Positions 1 to 11,078 of a stretch of 64,000 bases of DNA are shown here, piece by piece. The notes under the pieces are model-generated. The model saw only the letters and a list, made by a program, of their open reading frames with translations. It had not been told where the DNA came from and ran no database searches. How positions within the stretch are numbered: position 1 is the first letter of the stretch; each line of letters opens with the position of its first letter. Made by a program: the position numbers and the translations under genes. The DNA comes from Periplaneta americana (taxonomy: Eukaryota; Arthropoda; Insecta; Blattodea; Blattidae): NCBI RefSeq assembly GCF_040183065.1, contig NC_091124.1, positions 62,752,501 through 62,816,500 on the forward strand, written 5' to 3'.

Positions 1-897
1 GAAAAAGGAAGTAAGAAAAAGAGACTAGGGTGAGGTGAGCTTCGGACTCTTACACCATCACGAATGTCTTGTAAGTCTCGCCAACTGAAGTGCTCAGCTA
101 ATCTGACAGGTTGAATACACTATTATTTCATTCATAATAAAATTGTCTTTTTCAGTTGTAATTGTTTTTCATTTCGTATAACATTTGCTAAGTGAAGATT
201 AGATCATTCACAAGGGTAATCTGTAATTTAAATTTTTCAAAGGTCGAAATTAATAAACTGATGAATTTAGAATGGAACTACAGTTAATAATATCATTTGC
301 ATAACTTAGCCAGTTCCATGGTATATGTATAATGTCTGTAGCAGACTTACATCTCTTTGGCTTTCTCTAGCAAATCCAAACCTGTCTCAGCATCTGAGAT
401 ATGTACAGCTTTTCTTGAGAAATTGTATTTTTTGTTGAAAATATGTTTAGTTATGCATTCACACATCTTTCCTCCTTTATCTCATGCACATTACTTGATT
501 CACTGTCATTTGTTGATGTAACTAATTGTTAATAGTGCTGTAATATGGCATTACTGTGCCTTTTGTAAACTTAAATATCTGTAAGTACATATAACAGAAA
601 AAAATTATTATGTCAGATTGTAGAATGCTCAGTTTTAAAAGATCAGTGAAAAATTTATATCTCTTGCATTGGAAACAAAAAAGTTATATCACTGTTACTA
701 AATACTTGTAAAAAAGAACTGTCAAAGAGAATCCAAATGACCATCCCCAACCAAAAATTAATATAATTCTGAAAATGACTATAGCTCACTTAATTATGTA
801 CAAAACGTCATGTTGGTGTTGGGTGAATATAAAAGATTAAAAAATTTAGTGTCCTAATCCCTTAGGCTTAATATTATCTCAATCTTGATATTTTCAG
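1..897. other. Intron sequence upstream of first visible exon
   Basis: AT-rich sequence with no convincing exon or recognisable mobile element. It ends in a polypyrimidine tract and acceptor (TTTTCAG at 891-897) directly before the first RalGAP alpha exon, so it is read as intron of that gene. Earlier exons lie outside the window. Confidence 0.6.
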
Positions 898-1026
898 AGA
901 TGTCGGGAAACACACAAGATTGCTGTTGTGTATGTTGCTGAAGGTCAAGAGGATAAGAATTCTATCTTGTCCAATACCTGTGGAAGCCAGGCTTACGAGG
1001 AATTTATAGCAGGACTTGCATGGGAG
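898..1026 (+). CDS. RALGAPA: RalGAP alpha exon (start of Rap/Ran-GAP domain)
   Basis: A 129-bp exon of 43 codons, phase 0 at both ends, bounded by TTTTCAG and GTGAGT. It encodes [19 protein letters not shown] and continues to [15 protein letters not shown], closely matching the start of the Rap/Ran-GAP domain of RalGAP alpha subunits (RALGAPA1/2). The alpha subunit is catalytic in the RalGAP heterodimer and stimulates GTP hydrolysis on RalA/RalB, antagonising Ral and feeding into exocyst and mTORC1 control. Those roles are family knowledge. The position in the domain, the splice signals and the phase agreement with the next exon are seen directly. In the vertebrate protein as I remember it, the residue before GSQAY is Gly; here it is Cys. 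A Tc1-like element begins only 30 bp past the donor. Confidence 0.93.
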
Positions 1027-1056
1027 GTGAGTCATCTTTGTGAGCAAGGAAATGTA

Positions 1057-2397
1057 CACTAATGTTTGTGGAAATTGCAACACCAAGAAGGATACATGTG
1101 ACTGAAATGAAATTGATACCACAGATTAGGCACATGACAATACACAAATGATTAGAATTACAGAACTGTACCTGATCTGTGATCATGAGATTTCTGTATG
1201 GTGTTAAGCCTCCATGCGATGCAATCAGAGCTTCTAAGCGTTGTGGCATAGAATCAAAGAGGGCCTCGATATGTTCCTGGGGCATCTCCTCCATGCAGTT
1301 TGTATGCAAGTCAACAAAGTGTCGAGAGTGGGTGCTGGAGGAACATGATGAACAAGTTGCCGACCAACCATATCCCAGACATGTTCAATGGGCGACATGT
1401 CTGGCGAACGTGCAGGCTTGGGAAGCAGTGATATCCGTCGTTCTTTGAAGATGGCTTGCACAATCCTCGCCACATATGGCCGGACATTGTCCTACTGAAA
1501 TATGGTATGTGGAGTTGTCTAAAGGAGGGGCAGTACCTCAGGCTTTAAAACTTTCCTAATATAGCAGTTGCTGTTCAGATTGCTCTGAATATGTAGGAGA
1601 CGAGATCGCATAATGTATCCAAACCATCACACTAGGCATTTGTCCGCTATGGCGCTCAACAATGCACGCTCCCAGATTGCATTTACCATGGTAGCATCTA
1701 ACACGTATGGAGACATCATTGTATGACAAGTTGAAGCGGGACTCGTCCGAAAACACTACATTTTGCCACTCAGCACGCCAGTGACTGTGTTTCTGGACAA
1801 TGGAAGCCGACACAATGGCATGGAGCCACTAGTCCAGCCCTCAAAAGACAGTGACGAACCATTTTGATGCAGACAAGTCCACCCCGTTACAGTACTCAAA
1901 CGTCGATTCAACACTATGGATGAAGTTGTACAGTCCATCACGGCCATGCAGAGAAGATGGCTGTCATCCCGTGCTGTGGTCACATTACGTGGTCCAGTAC
2001 CCGCTCATCTCTGCGTATGACCTTCTATCCACTGGTTGCACATGCATCACTGTCATAGCTGCATGCCCTGTATGAGCTGAAATGTCACGGTATGACAAAC
2101 CTGCTTCCTGGAGACCAACCATTCTGCCCCATTCGGATATTGCACCCTTCCACATCGACGAGGCATACCTGCACCAGCTTTCACGTTTTCACTTCGTTTG
2201 GAAGCTCTGCACTGACTGAGCAAAGCATAACACTGACCTTGCTGGTGACACAAGAGACGTCACTGTTGGACCAATGTGTACACCATCTCTCTGGAAATGT
2301 AATCAATTATTGGTGGTACACTATTCTACACATCTCCCGAGTTTGGAGTGATTCGGGCCATTCTTTCTGGAAGTTGCACTTTTCACAAACAGTAGTG
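1057..2397 (-). pseudogene. Tc1-like DNA transposon, decayed transposase
   Basis: A 1341-bp element with imperfect inverted ends. The left end starts CACTAATGTTTGTGG and the complement of the right end starts CACTACTGTTTGTGA; TA lies immediately outside each (1055-1056, 2398-2399), as expected for Tc1/mariner insertion. Broken minus-strand frames encode transposase pieces. One contains VVFSDESRFNL (1556-1813), the first catalytic Asp region of the DDE fold. Another contains RSPDMSPIEHVWDMVGRQL (1234-1473), the C-terminal block with the catalytic Glu in PIEHVW. Stops and frameshifts between them make it non-functional. It sits in the first intron of RalGAP alpha, antisense to the gene. Confidence 0.85.
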
Positions 2398-2644
2398 TAT
2401 TTATGTTTGTATGTATTTATTTATTCACTTATTTATGTTGATTGATTAATTGTCTGACTGACACTGTTTTCGAATATAGTCAAAAAAGACCTAGGACTCT
2501 GCTTAACTGGTTGAGTCGAATTTAGTTTCTGAGATGGATAATAGTAACTATAAGGCAGAAATCATTTCGCCCAGTGATACAGGAATGGACAGAGATGATG
2601 ACTAGTGAAGTTGAGAGATACAAGAATGCCACATCAGTAGCCCA

Positions 2645-3075
2645 AGAGCTAGCATCCAATCAGGTTCAGTCTCTGGTGATGTCATGATGGAATTTGTGAT
2701 CGACAAAGCAGAAAGAGTTTTTCTCTAGATATTCCCATTTCGATCTTATCATTCCACCTTCCTCTCATTTCATCTATCTTCTGCAGTAGTTAAAAGTAGG
2801 GTGAAGTCTTGAGGGTAGGAGTTTCCGATAGTGAATATAGGAAGACCTTAGAACTATGGACCCTGGGGCTTATCAATACATGTCTGAGGATGGGACCTGG
2901 TCTGTTAGGACTGAGACAGGCAGGTCTACCTGTTGGCATTTGATTTACGAAAACCATTAAGGCCACCTGCTGAACTTGGACATTCATCACATATATAGAG
3001 CACACACTGACCCAGTATAAGCCTAAATGCAAGGATCTATCCTGGGTCCGGCCCCCAAAAAGTTAAGTCGAGCCA
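2645..3075 (+). repeat. SINE-like repeat, family 4 (copy 1)
   Basis: This stretch resembles 42285-42720 on the same strand and 23510-24095 inverted. Shared blocks include ATGGAATTTGTG, CATTCCACC, CTCATTTCATCTAT, TGAGGATGGGACC and a 3' block AAGGATCT(A/G)TCC(T/C). A better preserved copy has a B-box-like GGTTCGATCC, so this is probably a tRNA-headed retroposon whose head is degraded here. No coding capacity. Confidence 0.65.
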
Positions 3076-3569
3076 CTGTGAAATTTTTACTTGCAGTTAA
3101 AACAGGGTTTAATCAACAGAGCCATCCGAACTTAAAAATATGAGTTTTAGATGCATATTGCAAAGGCCATTGCTTTCAACATTAAAGTCGTTTCATAGGC
3201 CACAAATTTCATGTGGCATAGGAGATCTAATTTAATTTTTTATTATTTTATCCTGAAAAATTAATCACTTTCTGCCAAGTTGAACCCCAACACTTGGATC
3301 CAGAGGTAAATACAGTAATACTGGATCACTTGAGAATGAGAGACTTTGTTTAAATGTAGACATAGTGATATTGATAACTTATGAGTGTTTTTTTATCCTC
3401 ATCTTTCCGAATCTTGATACATTATAGGTAGATCATGTTTCGGGCATGAAATTAGTTCTTCTGAAAAAATGCTTCAAGTGGAGTTAATATCATTTTCAAA
3501 CCTTCCGACAAAAACTGCATGTTATACAAAAGATTGTGTATTATTTTGTAAAATGTTTGAAATATAAAT
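3076..3569. other. Intron, no feature recognised
   Basis: AT-rich intronic sequence of RalGAP alpha. I see no exon, tandem repeat or element termini. Confidence 0.4.
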
Positions 3570-4205
3570 TGTTGTTGTTGTTTTCTAATGCCAGGCGTTT
3601 GACAATAAAGTCATTTGATCTCTTGCACTCCAATATTTTTCAAAGATAATTGGAGTGAAAATGGCAAGTTGTAGCCAATTTAAATGAACACCATTTTTTA
3701 ACGTTTTGGTGGCTACTTCATTCACACATAACCCCCAGAATGTCTGGAGAACCACACCTGCTGTTGGTCGACAGGTCCATTGGACCTAGCTGGGAGATCT
3801 TGTTGATCACCAACTTTCCCTCCTTAAGCCACTGGAGGACGATTTTAGTGCCATAGCAGGTCAGCACTAGGAACAGAAAAGTAGAAAGAGGAGGAAGGAA
3901 AGGGAAATGAACCCCTAGGCCTCGAATGCTCTAATGCCATCGGGGTCGAAGAAAGTAAGAGTTCAGTCAGAGGACTGGAAAGGGTAAAGAGGGAATTAGG
4001 TATTGAATAGAGGAAAATTATACCAAATTCAGTCGTTAACTCATCAAGCTGACCAGTGCTAATTGATAAGGAGCCCCTCCCTTTAGTTCAGCTTGTAAAA
4101 TTATGCTTACTAACAGCTGCACCACGGGAAGGTAGGGATGGGACATTGGGTATTTGTCCAGGTTGGTTCCTTAAAACCTTCAATGGGAAGGATTAATGGC
4201 TTTCC
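3570..4205. repeat. Candidate interspersed repeat (non-coding)
   Basis: GC-richer block in AT-rich intron, starting with a short GTT run (about 3571-3583) and ending in a CC/TT-rich stretch (GGCTTTCCCTCCTGTATCC). No open frame is convincing and no second copy exists in the window. Its composition and boundaries resemble a non-autonomous retroposon; the call rests on texture and general resemblance only. Confidence 0.4.
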
Positions 4206-4582
4206 CTCCTGTATCCGACAGATACCCTTTTGCAGCCAAAATATAAATTATAGGAATTGATATTTTCATTTTCATCATAGTTTGTAATAAATTGGTTGTT
4301 GAGAAGTGTAGTGTACCGTATTTGTAAGTTCCACAGGAGTTTTTGACTCCATGAAATGGAGGCTTATCTGTATGATAGCTGTTGATAAAGAAAGTTCTTT
4401 CAGAACTACATATAAACAATGTAATAGTAATTCCTGCTTACAAGGAACATCACTTTTAAGAACCACATTTGAATGGATTTATGAACACACCCCTTATAAA
4501 GAAATTCGAACCTATTCCAAATGTTTGTGATTGAATTCCGCACAAAGTATCGTCACACCATTGTATACATTGTAATTGATAG

Positions 4583-5925
4583 TATGAGGGGGATCCAGGA
4601 AATAACGACTGTTCGCGCATACCCACCGCGCAGCTGACTTCCCTTCCTTGTTTGAAGGTCAACTGGCTTCCTTAACATGTGTTCTCATAATGTTGTGAGT
4701 ACTGGTTGCAACAAGTCGCCATTGTGCATTTTGTGTTACTTCAAAATGAACAACGTGATTGATAATCCCGCCGACTGTGAGGTGAGGAGTGTGATTCGAT
4801 TTTTGAATGCCCGACATTTGAAACCTGCAGAAATTTACCGGCAATTGAAAGAAGTGTATGGTGATACTGTAATGAATGAAAGAAATGTGAGAAAATGGTA
4901 CGAAATGTTCAACAATGGGCGAACAAATGTCCACGATGAAACTCGACCCGGACGCCCATCACTCATCACAGAAGACCTGAAGACTAAAGTGAACAACAGA
5001 ATCTTGCAAGATAGGCGCACATCACTCGACGAATTGCATATTGCCTTTCCTGACATTTCTCGTTCTTTGCTTGGTGAAATTGTGTCGCAACATCTTGGCT
5101 ACCACAAAATCTGTGCACGATTGGTTCCACGGCAACTGAGTGACCAACACAAAACTCAGAGAATGGCCTCTGCATTGACATTCTTGATGCGATATCACAC
5201 AGATGGAGACGCCTTTCTTGGTCAAATTGTGACTGGTGATGAGACCTGGGTGTCTCACAACACCCCAGAGACCAAGCACCAATCACGTCAGTGGCATCAT
5301 CCCTCATCACCCAAGAAACCGAGAAAATTCAAACAGACTCTCTCAACACAAAAAGTCATGGCTACTGTCTTTTGGGATCGCAAAGGTGTTCTTTTGCTGG
5401 ATTTCATGCCAAAAGGCACTACGATCAATGCAAATCATTATTGTGAGACTTTACGAAAACTACGGCGAGCCATCCAAAACAAGAGGCGAGGAATGCTTTC
5501 GAGAGGAAATGTGCTTCTTCACGACAATGCCCGACCGCCCGTACACTGCTGCTTCAACTCGAGAATTGCTGGATCAATTCGGTTGGGAAATCTTTGATCA
5601 TCCACCCTATAGTCCAGAACTTGCTCCTAGCGATTTTCACCTTTTCACTAAGCTGAAAGACTTTCTGGGTGGTACGCGTTTTGGAAGTGATGAAGAGTTG
5701 AAGAAGACAGTCAACACCTGGCTTAATGAACTGGCGGCAGAGGAGTATAACACGAGAATTCTAAAGCTAGTGAACAGATACGACAAATGTTTAAATGTAG
5801 GTGGTGATTATGTAGAGAAGTAAAGGAAGCTTCAGTTATGTAACAGACTTTGTTTTTTTTCAAATAAATATATATTTTTTAATTATTACAACAAAACGGT
5901 CGTTATTTCCTGGATCCCCCTCGTA
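4583..5925 (+). mobile_element. mariner element with near-intact ITRs
   Basis: The left end reads TGAGGGGGATCCAGGAAATA from 4585 and the complement of the right end reads CGAGGGGGATCCAGGAAATA from 5923. The inverted repeats are about 29 bp with two or three mismatches. TA dinucleotides flank both ends (4583-4584, 5924-5925), the standard mariner target duplication. Total length of about 1.34 kb is normal for an autonomous mariner. High similarity of the ends suggests a comparatively young insertion in RalGAP alpha intron 1. Confidence 0.95.
4746..5823 (+). pseudogene. mariner transposase, frameshifted
   Basis: Mariner-family transposase, which cuts and pastes the element through a DDD catalytic triad. 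The likely start is ATG 4746 (MNNVIDNPADCEVRSVIRF). The N-terminal half has the paired-type helix-turn-helix region (PAEIYRQLKEVYGD, then NERNVRKWYEMF). The first catalytic Asp is in VTGDETW (about 5238), the second in HDNARP (about 5523), the third in YSPELAPSDFHLF (about 5632). Allowing for the indel, the last two are separated by 34 residues, the mariner D,D34D signature. Just after HDNARP the frame is lost to what looks like a 4-base insertion (about 5538-5545); the remainder reads on to a TAA at 5821-5823. No other break is apparent, so this copy is one lesion away from a full frame but is not functional as it stands. Confidence 0.92.
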
Positions 5926-6197
5926 TATATCAATATTTCGATTAAAAGTAAGCTTGTAGAAATGCTATTATGATTTTGTGAAAATATCATGTTTGTTTTC
6001 AAAAAGTTATTGTTAACTAATGCTAAATTTGTTGACTATTAAGAATGTGTAAATGTAATGTAATTAATGCCCTAAGGACATTTTAATTTCTAGTCTCAAC
6101 CTTTGCATTTAAAGGAAAGAGGTTTCACTGTAATATAAACATACCGATAATACTTAAAATCATGTTATGTTCTAATGCCCTTATTTTCTTATTCAAG

Positions 6198-6353
6198 GTC
6201 GAATTGGAATCGCATACTGGATTCTTAGGTGGTTTGCAACGCAATAAAAGCACTGGAGAGACAGCACCATACTATGCTACATCATTCTTGGAGGTTATAT
6301 TTCACGTGGCGACTAGAATGCCATCTTCAAGTCAGGAATCCTTATTGCAGAAG
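6198..6353 (+). CDS. RALGAPA: RalGAP alpha exon (Rap/Ran-GAP domain, part 2)
   Basis: A 156-bp exon of 52 codons, phase 0 at both ends, between TTCTTATTCAAG and GTAATT. It reads [20 protein letters not shown], then [22 protein letters not shown], then [10 protein letters not shown]. This continues the Rap/Ran-GAP domain seamlessly from the preceding exon (AGLAWE joined to VELESHTGF). The GGLQ-NKSTG and EVIFHV-TRMP blocks are characteristic of RalGAP alpha subunits. The following exon begins in the matching phase. Confidence 0.95.
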
Positions 6354-6459
6354 GTAATTAAGCAGTCAGAACAAAGCAAAGCAGACTTCCATTTGGCTCA
6401 GTAGCTGTTCAGTAAATTGCAGCAATTATTTATACAGTTCAACCACAATAAAATGTATA

Positions 6460-6735
6460 AGATTGTTGTTTTTAGTCAATTGTCCAAAGACAGGTCTGAA
6501 CCTCACAAGTGATACCAAAAAGCACCACTTATGACACTAGGCCAGGAGATAATGGGGTAGGGTGGCCAGTTCCTTTCCCCCTCCACTGCATACATCGCCG
6601 ATTAGCTACATGTTACACTAATCAGACTTCAGATGCATACAAACAAATGTTCTTTCTCTGACACATATCGTCAAGTGAGGTGTACTGCCTGATAATAGAG
6701 GTACATATCAGCTAGAAGCTCAATCAGAGGATACA
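6460..6735. repeat. SINE-like interspersed repeat
   Basis: Block beginning around TAGTCAATTGTCCAAAGAC and containing AGGCCAGGAGATAATGGGG and GACACATATCGTCAAGTGAG. It is GC-richer than its surroundings and lacks a frame. I class it as a dispersed non-coding repeat from general resemblance to blattodean intronic repeats; no second copy is present here to prove it. Confidence 0.4.
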
Positions 6736-7412
6736 TATTAGATTATGAACAGTAAAATTCTTGATGCTAAATACATATAATGTGACATGTTGGGCATACA
6801 TTCGTATATTACTTCATGAAACATTTTTAGAATACTTTGAGAACTTCGTATTATTTTTCATTTCAAACAGAGACTGTGTGTTCGAAATATTTACTTTTAG
6901 AAAAAATTGAAAGTTGCAGCTTTAGTCAAGTGACTTGTGCATTACTTCAAAATCCTTTGGCTCTATGGACGAATTTGTAGTATGCAGATACAGTATTGGT
7001 ATGCAGTGGCAGATTACTCACATGGCCATAGTATACAGTGAGTTCCAAAAGTGTGGGGAATTTTTCCGTTTGAAGTCACCAGCATTATAACAGTAAGAAT
7101 CTTTCTGAGCATGATAACCTCTGATGCATCTTGTGAGAAGTTTAGTGTCCCGAAAAGAGTGAAGAACTAGATAAGAATGTCTTCTACAGATTTAAGACTC
7201 TACAGCTTGGCAGTTTTGTAGCAAATGCTACATTCGTAAAAGAGTTTAACTTCAAAGATGCTATCAAAGATTTTGCAGCTGTGAAGACATGTCAAGTATA
7301 CTTATAAAAAGAGGCATCTGTAATATATTTTGCTATATAAATTATAGTTGATGTAGTACTGTATTGAAAATTGTAATTAAAAAAAATTATGTTATGTCGT
7401 TTAGAGTAATTA

Positions 7413-8241
7413 CAGTAGAACCCTGTTTTTAGGCGGCCTTCACTTAACGTTTTTCTACATTTAACATTACATTTTCACAGTCACAATATTTATTACATAT
7501 GATTAACGTATTTTTATATTCGATTTAATGTTATTCTCTTTGTTATGAAACTTGCATTTTACATTAGAAGTTGTTCTTGAATGATTTCTTTAAATTTCAA
7601 CTAATGCCAAAATAAATGCATTTCGATTTAATGCATGAATTAAGAATTTTTTGAAAAATTGGTGATTTGGGAACACTCATGCTTTGTCGCCACATGTTAA
7701 TGGAATATCCCACTCCTTCCCTACATCTACACAAAGCTGCATGGCTTTTCCATCTGCTAATTTCCTCCCTTTGCAAGAACCAATCACGTTCAATGATGAA
7801 CATAGCAACCATGCATCACAATTCACAGCTTACAGCATCATCGCTTCTTGACTTTGTTGTGATCACTGAGATGCACAGTAAAGAGACGAAATTGTTCCAC
7901 TGTTACAGTACATATCACTAGAAAACAATGGTCCTGAAAAGGAAAATGCTTTCCCTCGCAGAAAAAATTAATTTAAGTTGAAAAAAAAAAAAAAACAAAA
8001 AAACAAATGCAAAGATTTCCACAATGGCGAGAAGAAGACCTTCCCTTAATGTTTTCCATTTATTTTTTATACATTATTATCCATAATTTATTTATTATAG
8101 CTTTTTTGCAAATAAATTGAATTTTTGCAAAAGTATTGAAAATTTTTTAACAAAAATAGCGAACCCCTATTTAATGTCAACCCTCATTTAAGGTTAATTA
8201 TTCTGTGTTTTCCAGAAAAACATTAAATGAGAGTCCTGCTG
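7413..8241. mobile_element. Non-autonomous Tigger/pogo-like element
   Basis: An 829-bp element with inverted ends (left CAGTAGAACCCTG; complement of right CAGCAGGACTCTC) flanked by TA on both sides (7411-7412, 8242-8243). Internally, about 7928-7972 (+) reads MVLKRKMLSLAEKINL, recalling the N-terminal KRK-LSL-EKI segment of Tigger/pogo transposases, which then runs into an A-rich stretch. Most of the transposase is gone, so this is an internally deleted, immobile copy. Confidence 0.75.
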
Positions 8242-8715
8242 TAACTTGCTTTTGCTTCCCTCTCTCCCCAATTTAAAATAATTATTGTTGCTGATTCATT
8301 ATTAAATTACTAGTTTTATTTGAGAGCAAGTAACACATTCCTTTTTCATTCATTGTTTTTAAAGATATGATAAAACATGTTCATAATAATTTTAATGAAG
8401 ATACGTAAAACCTAATATTGTTAATGCATAATTTATTGGATGACTGACTTAGAACCACAGCATTTAAGATCCCTCACTACTAGTATGACTTGTCTCATCA
8501 TGTTTTTGTTTTCTCTGCCATCCTACCATTTCTCCATTTTTGATGATCTTTTAAAAAGAAAAAAATAAGCAGAAATCTACTGTCATGATGTAACCACAAA
8601 GTCTGACCATCAGAGTTGTATGGAATAATACTAATATTCGTGAGTCTGCTCAGAGAACATGTATCTGTGTACCAATATATCTGATGTGCAGACACGCTGT
8701 TTGTGTTTGTTGCAG

Positions 8716-8874
8716 ACTCGCCATCTGGGAAATGATGAAGTGCACATAGTGTGGTCGGAACACTTTCGAGATTACAGGCGGGGTATCATACCAACTGAAT
8801 TTTGTGACGTACTTATTGTAATCTATCCTCTACCCAATAGACTCTACCGAATCCAAGTTTCTCGCAAGCCAGAG
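8716..8874 (+). CDS. RALGAPA: RalGAP alpha exon with the catalytic Asn-thumb segment
   Basis: A 159-bp exon of 53 codons, phase 0, between TTTGTTGCAG and GTAAGA. It reads [20 protein letters not shown], then [20 protein letters not shown], then [18 protein letters not shown] is the segment that in Rap/Ran-GAP proteins supplies the asparagine thumb inserted into the GTPase active site, so the key residue is intact. One oddity: the IIPTEF-DVLIV block carries Cys where I remember Gly in vertebrate RalGAP alpha. Phases match both neighbours. Confidence 0.96.
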
Positions 8875-9003
8875 GTAAGACTTGTGTACTTACAGAAAAT
8901 GTGTGCATGTGTGTATGCTTTATAAACGTATCTGTGTTTCCATTCACTTACGAAGTTCAGCCTAAAAAGTAAAAAGTAATAAATGTTTTAAGTTGCAGTT
9001 ATA

Positions 9004-9712
9004 GAATAATGTTCTTAGGAAAATATTTGGGGCTATGAGGTTACAGGAGAATGGAGAAAGTTACACAGCGCAGAGCTAAACACATCGTATTCTTCACCTG
9101 ACATAATTAGGAACATTAAATCCAGACGTTTGAGATGGGCAGGGCATGTAGCACATATGGGCGAATCCAGAAAAACATATAAAGTGTTAGTTGGGGGGCC
9201 AGAGGGAAAAATATCTTTGGGGAGGCCGAGACTTAGATGGGAAGATATTTTTTTTTTTTATCCAATGCCACCAGGTTGTCTTTTCGACATTTCTGGTTTT
9301 CTCTCCTGGCCGTGGCTTAATTGTAACCCACTTCTGAGGTTGGGGCGCCTGGAAGGCGGAGTTACATTACCCCGATGATGTGTTAGGATGATTATGATAA
9401 TGTAGTGCCAGGAGAGGTCTTAAATCTAAACTTAACCTAAATTCCAGACCATGGACGAACACAGGAATAATCCCCTTTAAGGACAAATTCCTATGCTCCA
9501 ACCGGGAATCGAACCCGGGACCTCATGAACTATAGCCAGAAGCTCTGACCACTAGACCATGAGGCTGGTCGGGAAGATAATATTAAAATGGATTTGAGGG
9601 AGGTGGGATATGATGGTAGAGACTGGATTAATCTTGCTCAGGATAGGGACTAATGGCGGGCTTATGTGAGGGCGGCAATGAACCTCCGGGTTCCTTAAAA
9701 AGCCAGTAAGTA
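9004..9712 (+). pseudogene. LINE fragment A (RT C-terminus), split by a SINE
   Basis: The 3' part of a non-LTR retrotransposon ORF2. Recognisable pieces are NVLRKIFGAMR, a region with RRLRWAGHVAHMGES, then GRPRLRWED, and after the insertion the remnant of DLREVGYDGRDWINLAQDRD. The same protein stretch is better preserved at 26455-26935. It has no catalytic RT domain, being truncated far 3' as is common for LINEs. A SINE interrupts it at 9248-9570. Confidence 0.85.
9248..9570 (-). repeat. tRNA-derived SINE (family 3) with 9-bp TSD
   Basis: A 323-bp insertion flanked by a perfect 9-bp duplication GGGAAGATA (9239-9247 and 9571-9579). On the minus strand it starts with a tRNA-like head: A box around TGGTCTAGTGGTCAGAGC and B box GGTTCGATTCC. 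It ends in an A-tract (the T-run at 9248-9260 on +). Orientation, head, tail and TSD fit a Pol III-transcribed SINE mobilised by a LINE. Confidence 0.92.
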
Positions 9713-10526
9713 TAAGTTATAGCTATTTAAGGGTATATGTACATGAGCTACCACAAATAATATCAGAAAATGCAAGCTCTAAATTTCTAAAATTTTACAA
9801 GAAAATAAACTCACAAACGAACAGAAATTACAATGTACCATAACAAGACTTATTAGAACTTAAATGGCTGATAAAATTATGAAAAAAGTTACTAATAATT
9901 TTTTAAAAGCCAGTTTTATCAGTGTATGAAAAAAACAAATTATGCAGTTATATCATTTGATTACTATAACATTGTTAGGGTTTCTCTGACATCTTTCATT
10001 TTTTTACTGAATGTAATAACACTTATTTTTAAAAAGTGGACAACTCTCAGACATGTAAAATTATTAATTTTAATACAGTTAATTTTTTTAACTGTCCTAT
10101 ATAAAATATATTAAAATTTACATCATATTTTGTGGCCTTTTTTATTTTCAAAGATATGGACATTATTGTAGTCTACTTTTTGCATAAATAGATGTGAAAT
10201 CAGTGTGCAAAATTTCAGCATTCTATCTCTAATGGTTGTGGAGTTATGAAATAATGTGTAAAAAACTTGCAACTTTTGGGAAATTTAATTTAAATAAAAA
10301 CTTAATGTCTTAGCTGATCTTTATTGTGTTAGAACATCCCCATTTAAATAGTGCAAATAAATAAACTATATATATATATCACTGGATTCAGAAAACTCTG
10401 CGTAATTTTTTAATACAAAAACAAAAAACTATTTTTTTTTTTTTTTAATATTCACGTATTAAAAGTCCTTGTTAATTATGCTTTAACAAATCCTTAGATA
10501 AAACATAATTATGACTTTCATTTCAG
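9713..10526. other. Intron, AT-rich, no feature
   Basis: Very AT-rich intron of RalGAP alpha with short homopolymer runs (for example the T-run near 10433-10446). No exon or element ends recognised. It ends with a good acceptor, TTTCATTTCAG at 10516-10526. Confidence 0.5.
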
Positions 10527-10654
10527 GTTCCTTATTTTGGTCCATTGTTTAACGAATCAATTGTTGATGATAAAGTATTGCCAGGGCTGGTGCGGGCATC
10601 AGCCATTAGTGCGTCGCGAGCGAAGAGGCGCATGCTACCATTCTATCAGAACTA
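10527..10654 (+). CDS. RALGAPA: RalGAP alpha exon (Rap/Ran-GAP domain, part 4)
   Basis: A 128-bp exon entered in phase 0 and left in phase 2, bounded by TTTCAG and GTGAGT. It reads [20 protein letters not shown], then [20 protein letters not shown], then QN plus two bases of a Tyr codon completed by the next exon. The VP-FGPLF and VLP-LVRA-AI-ASRA blocks match the end of the Rap/Ran-GAP fold in RalGAP alpha subunits. Confidence 0.95.
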
Positions 10655-11078
10655 GTGAGTGAATATTGCTTGGAGTTATGTTTCTGTTCTTATTCTCTAG
10701 AAAAACCTTGTTTCCCATAACTATCCTCCGTATTCAAGTGACTACTACACTTACAATTGAATCCTAATCTCAGACCTCACGGAAGGTGATGGATTTTAAG
10801 CACTTTGAAGATCATTAGTATGACTTTCTTCATAATTATTAAAATAAAGCATTGGTCCTATGTCGTGAATTTGAGACACACGCACCCACATCATATCTAA
10901 CAGACAAGATAACCAAATTTTACTGACCATTTCTCAATCCTTCTCTGACCATGATGATTATGTTCATCTTCTCTGCCTTCCTCCCTTTTTTACCTCAGGA
11001 TAGCTTGGAATTGTCCTGGTAAATTAACTTACTGTGCATCTGTCCATTGGGACTGAACAATTTACCTAGATCATATAA

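Noticed and set aside
1556..2253. Several small minus-strand frames as separate genes
   Set aside because: They are fragments of one decayed Tc1-like transposase bounded by matching inverted ends.
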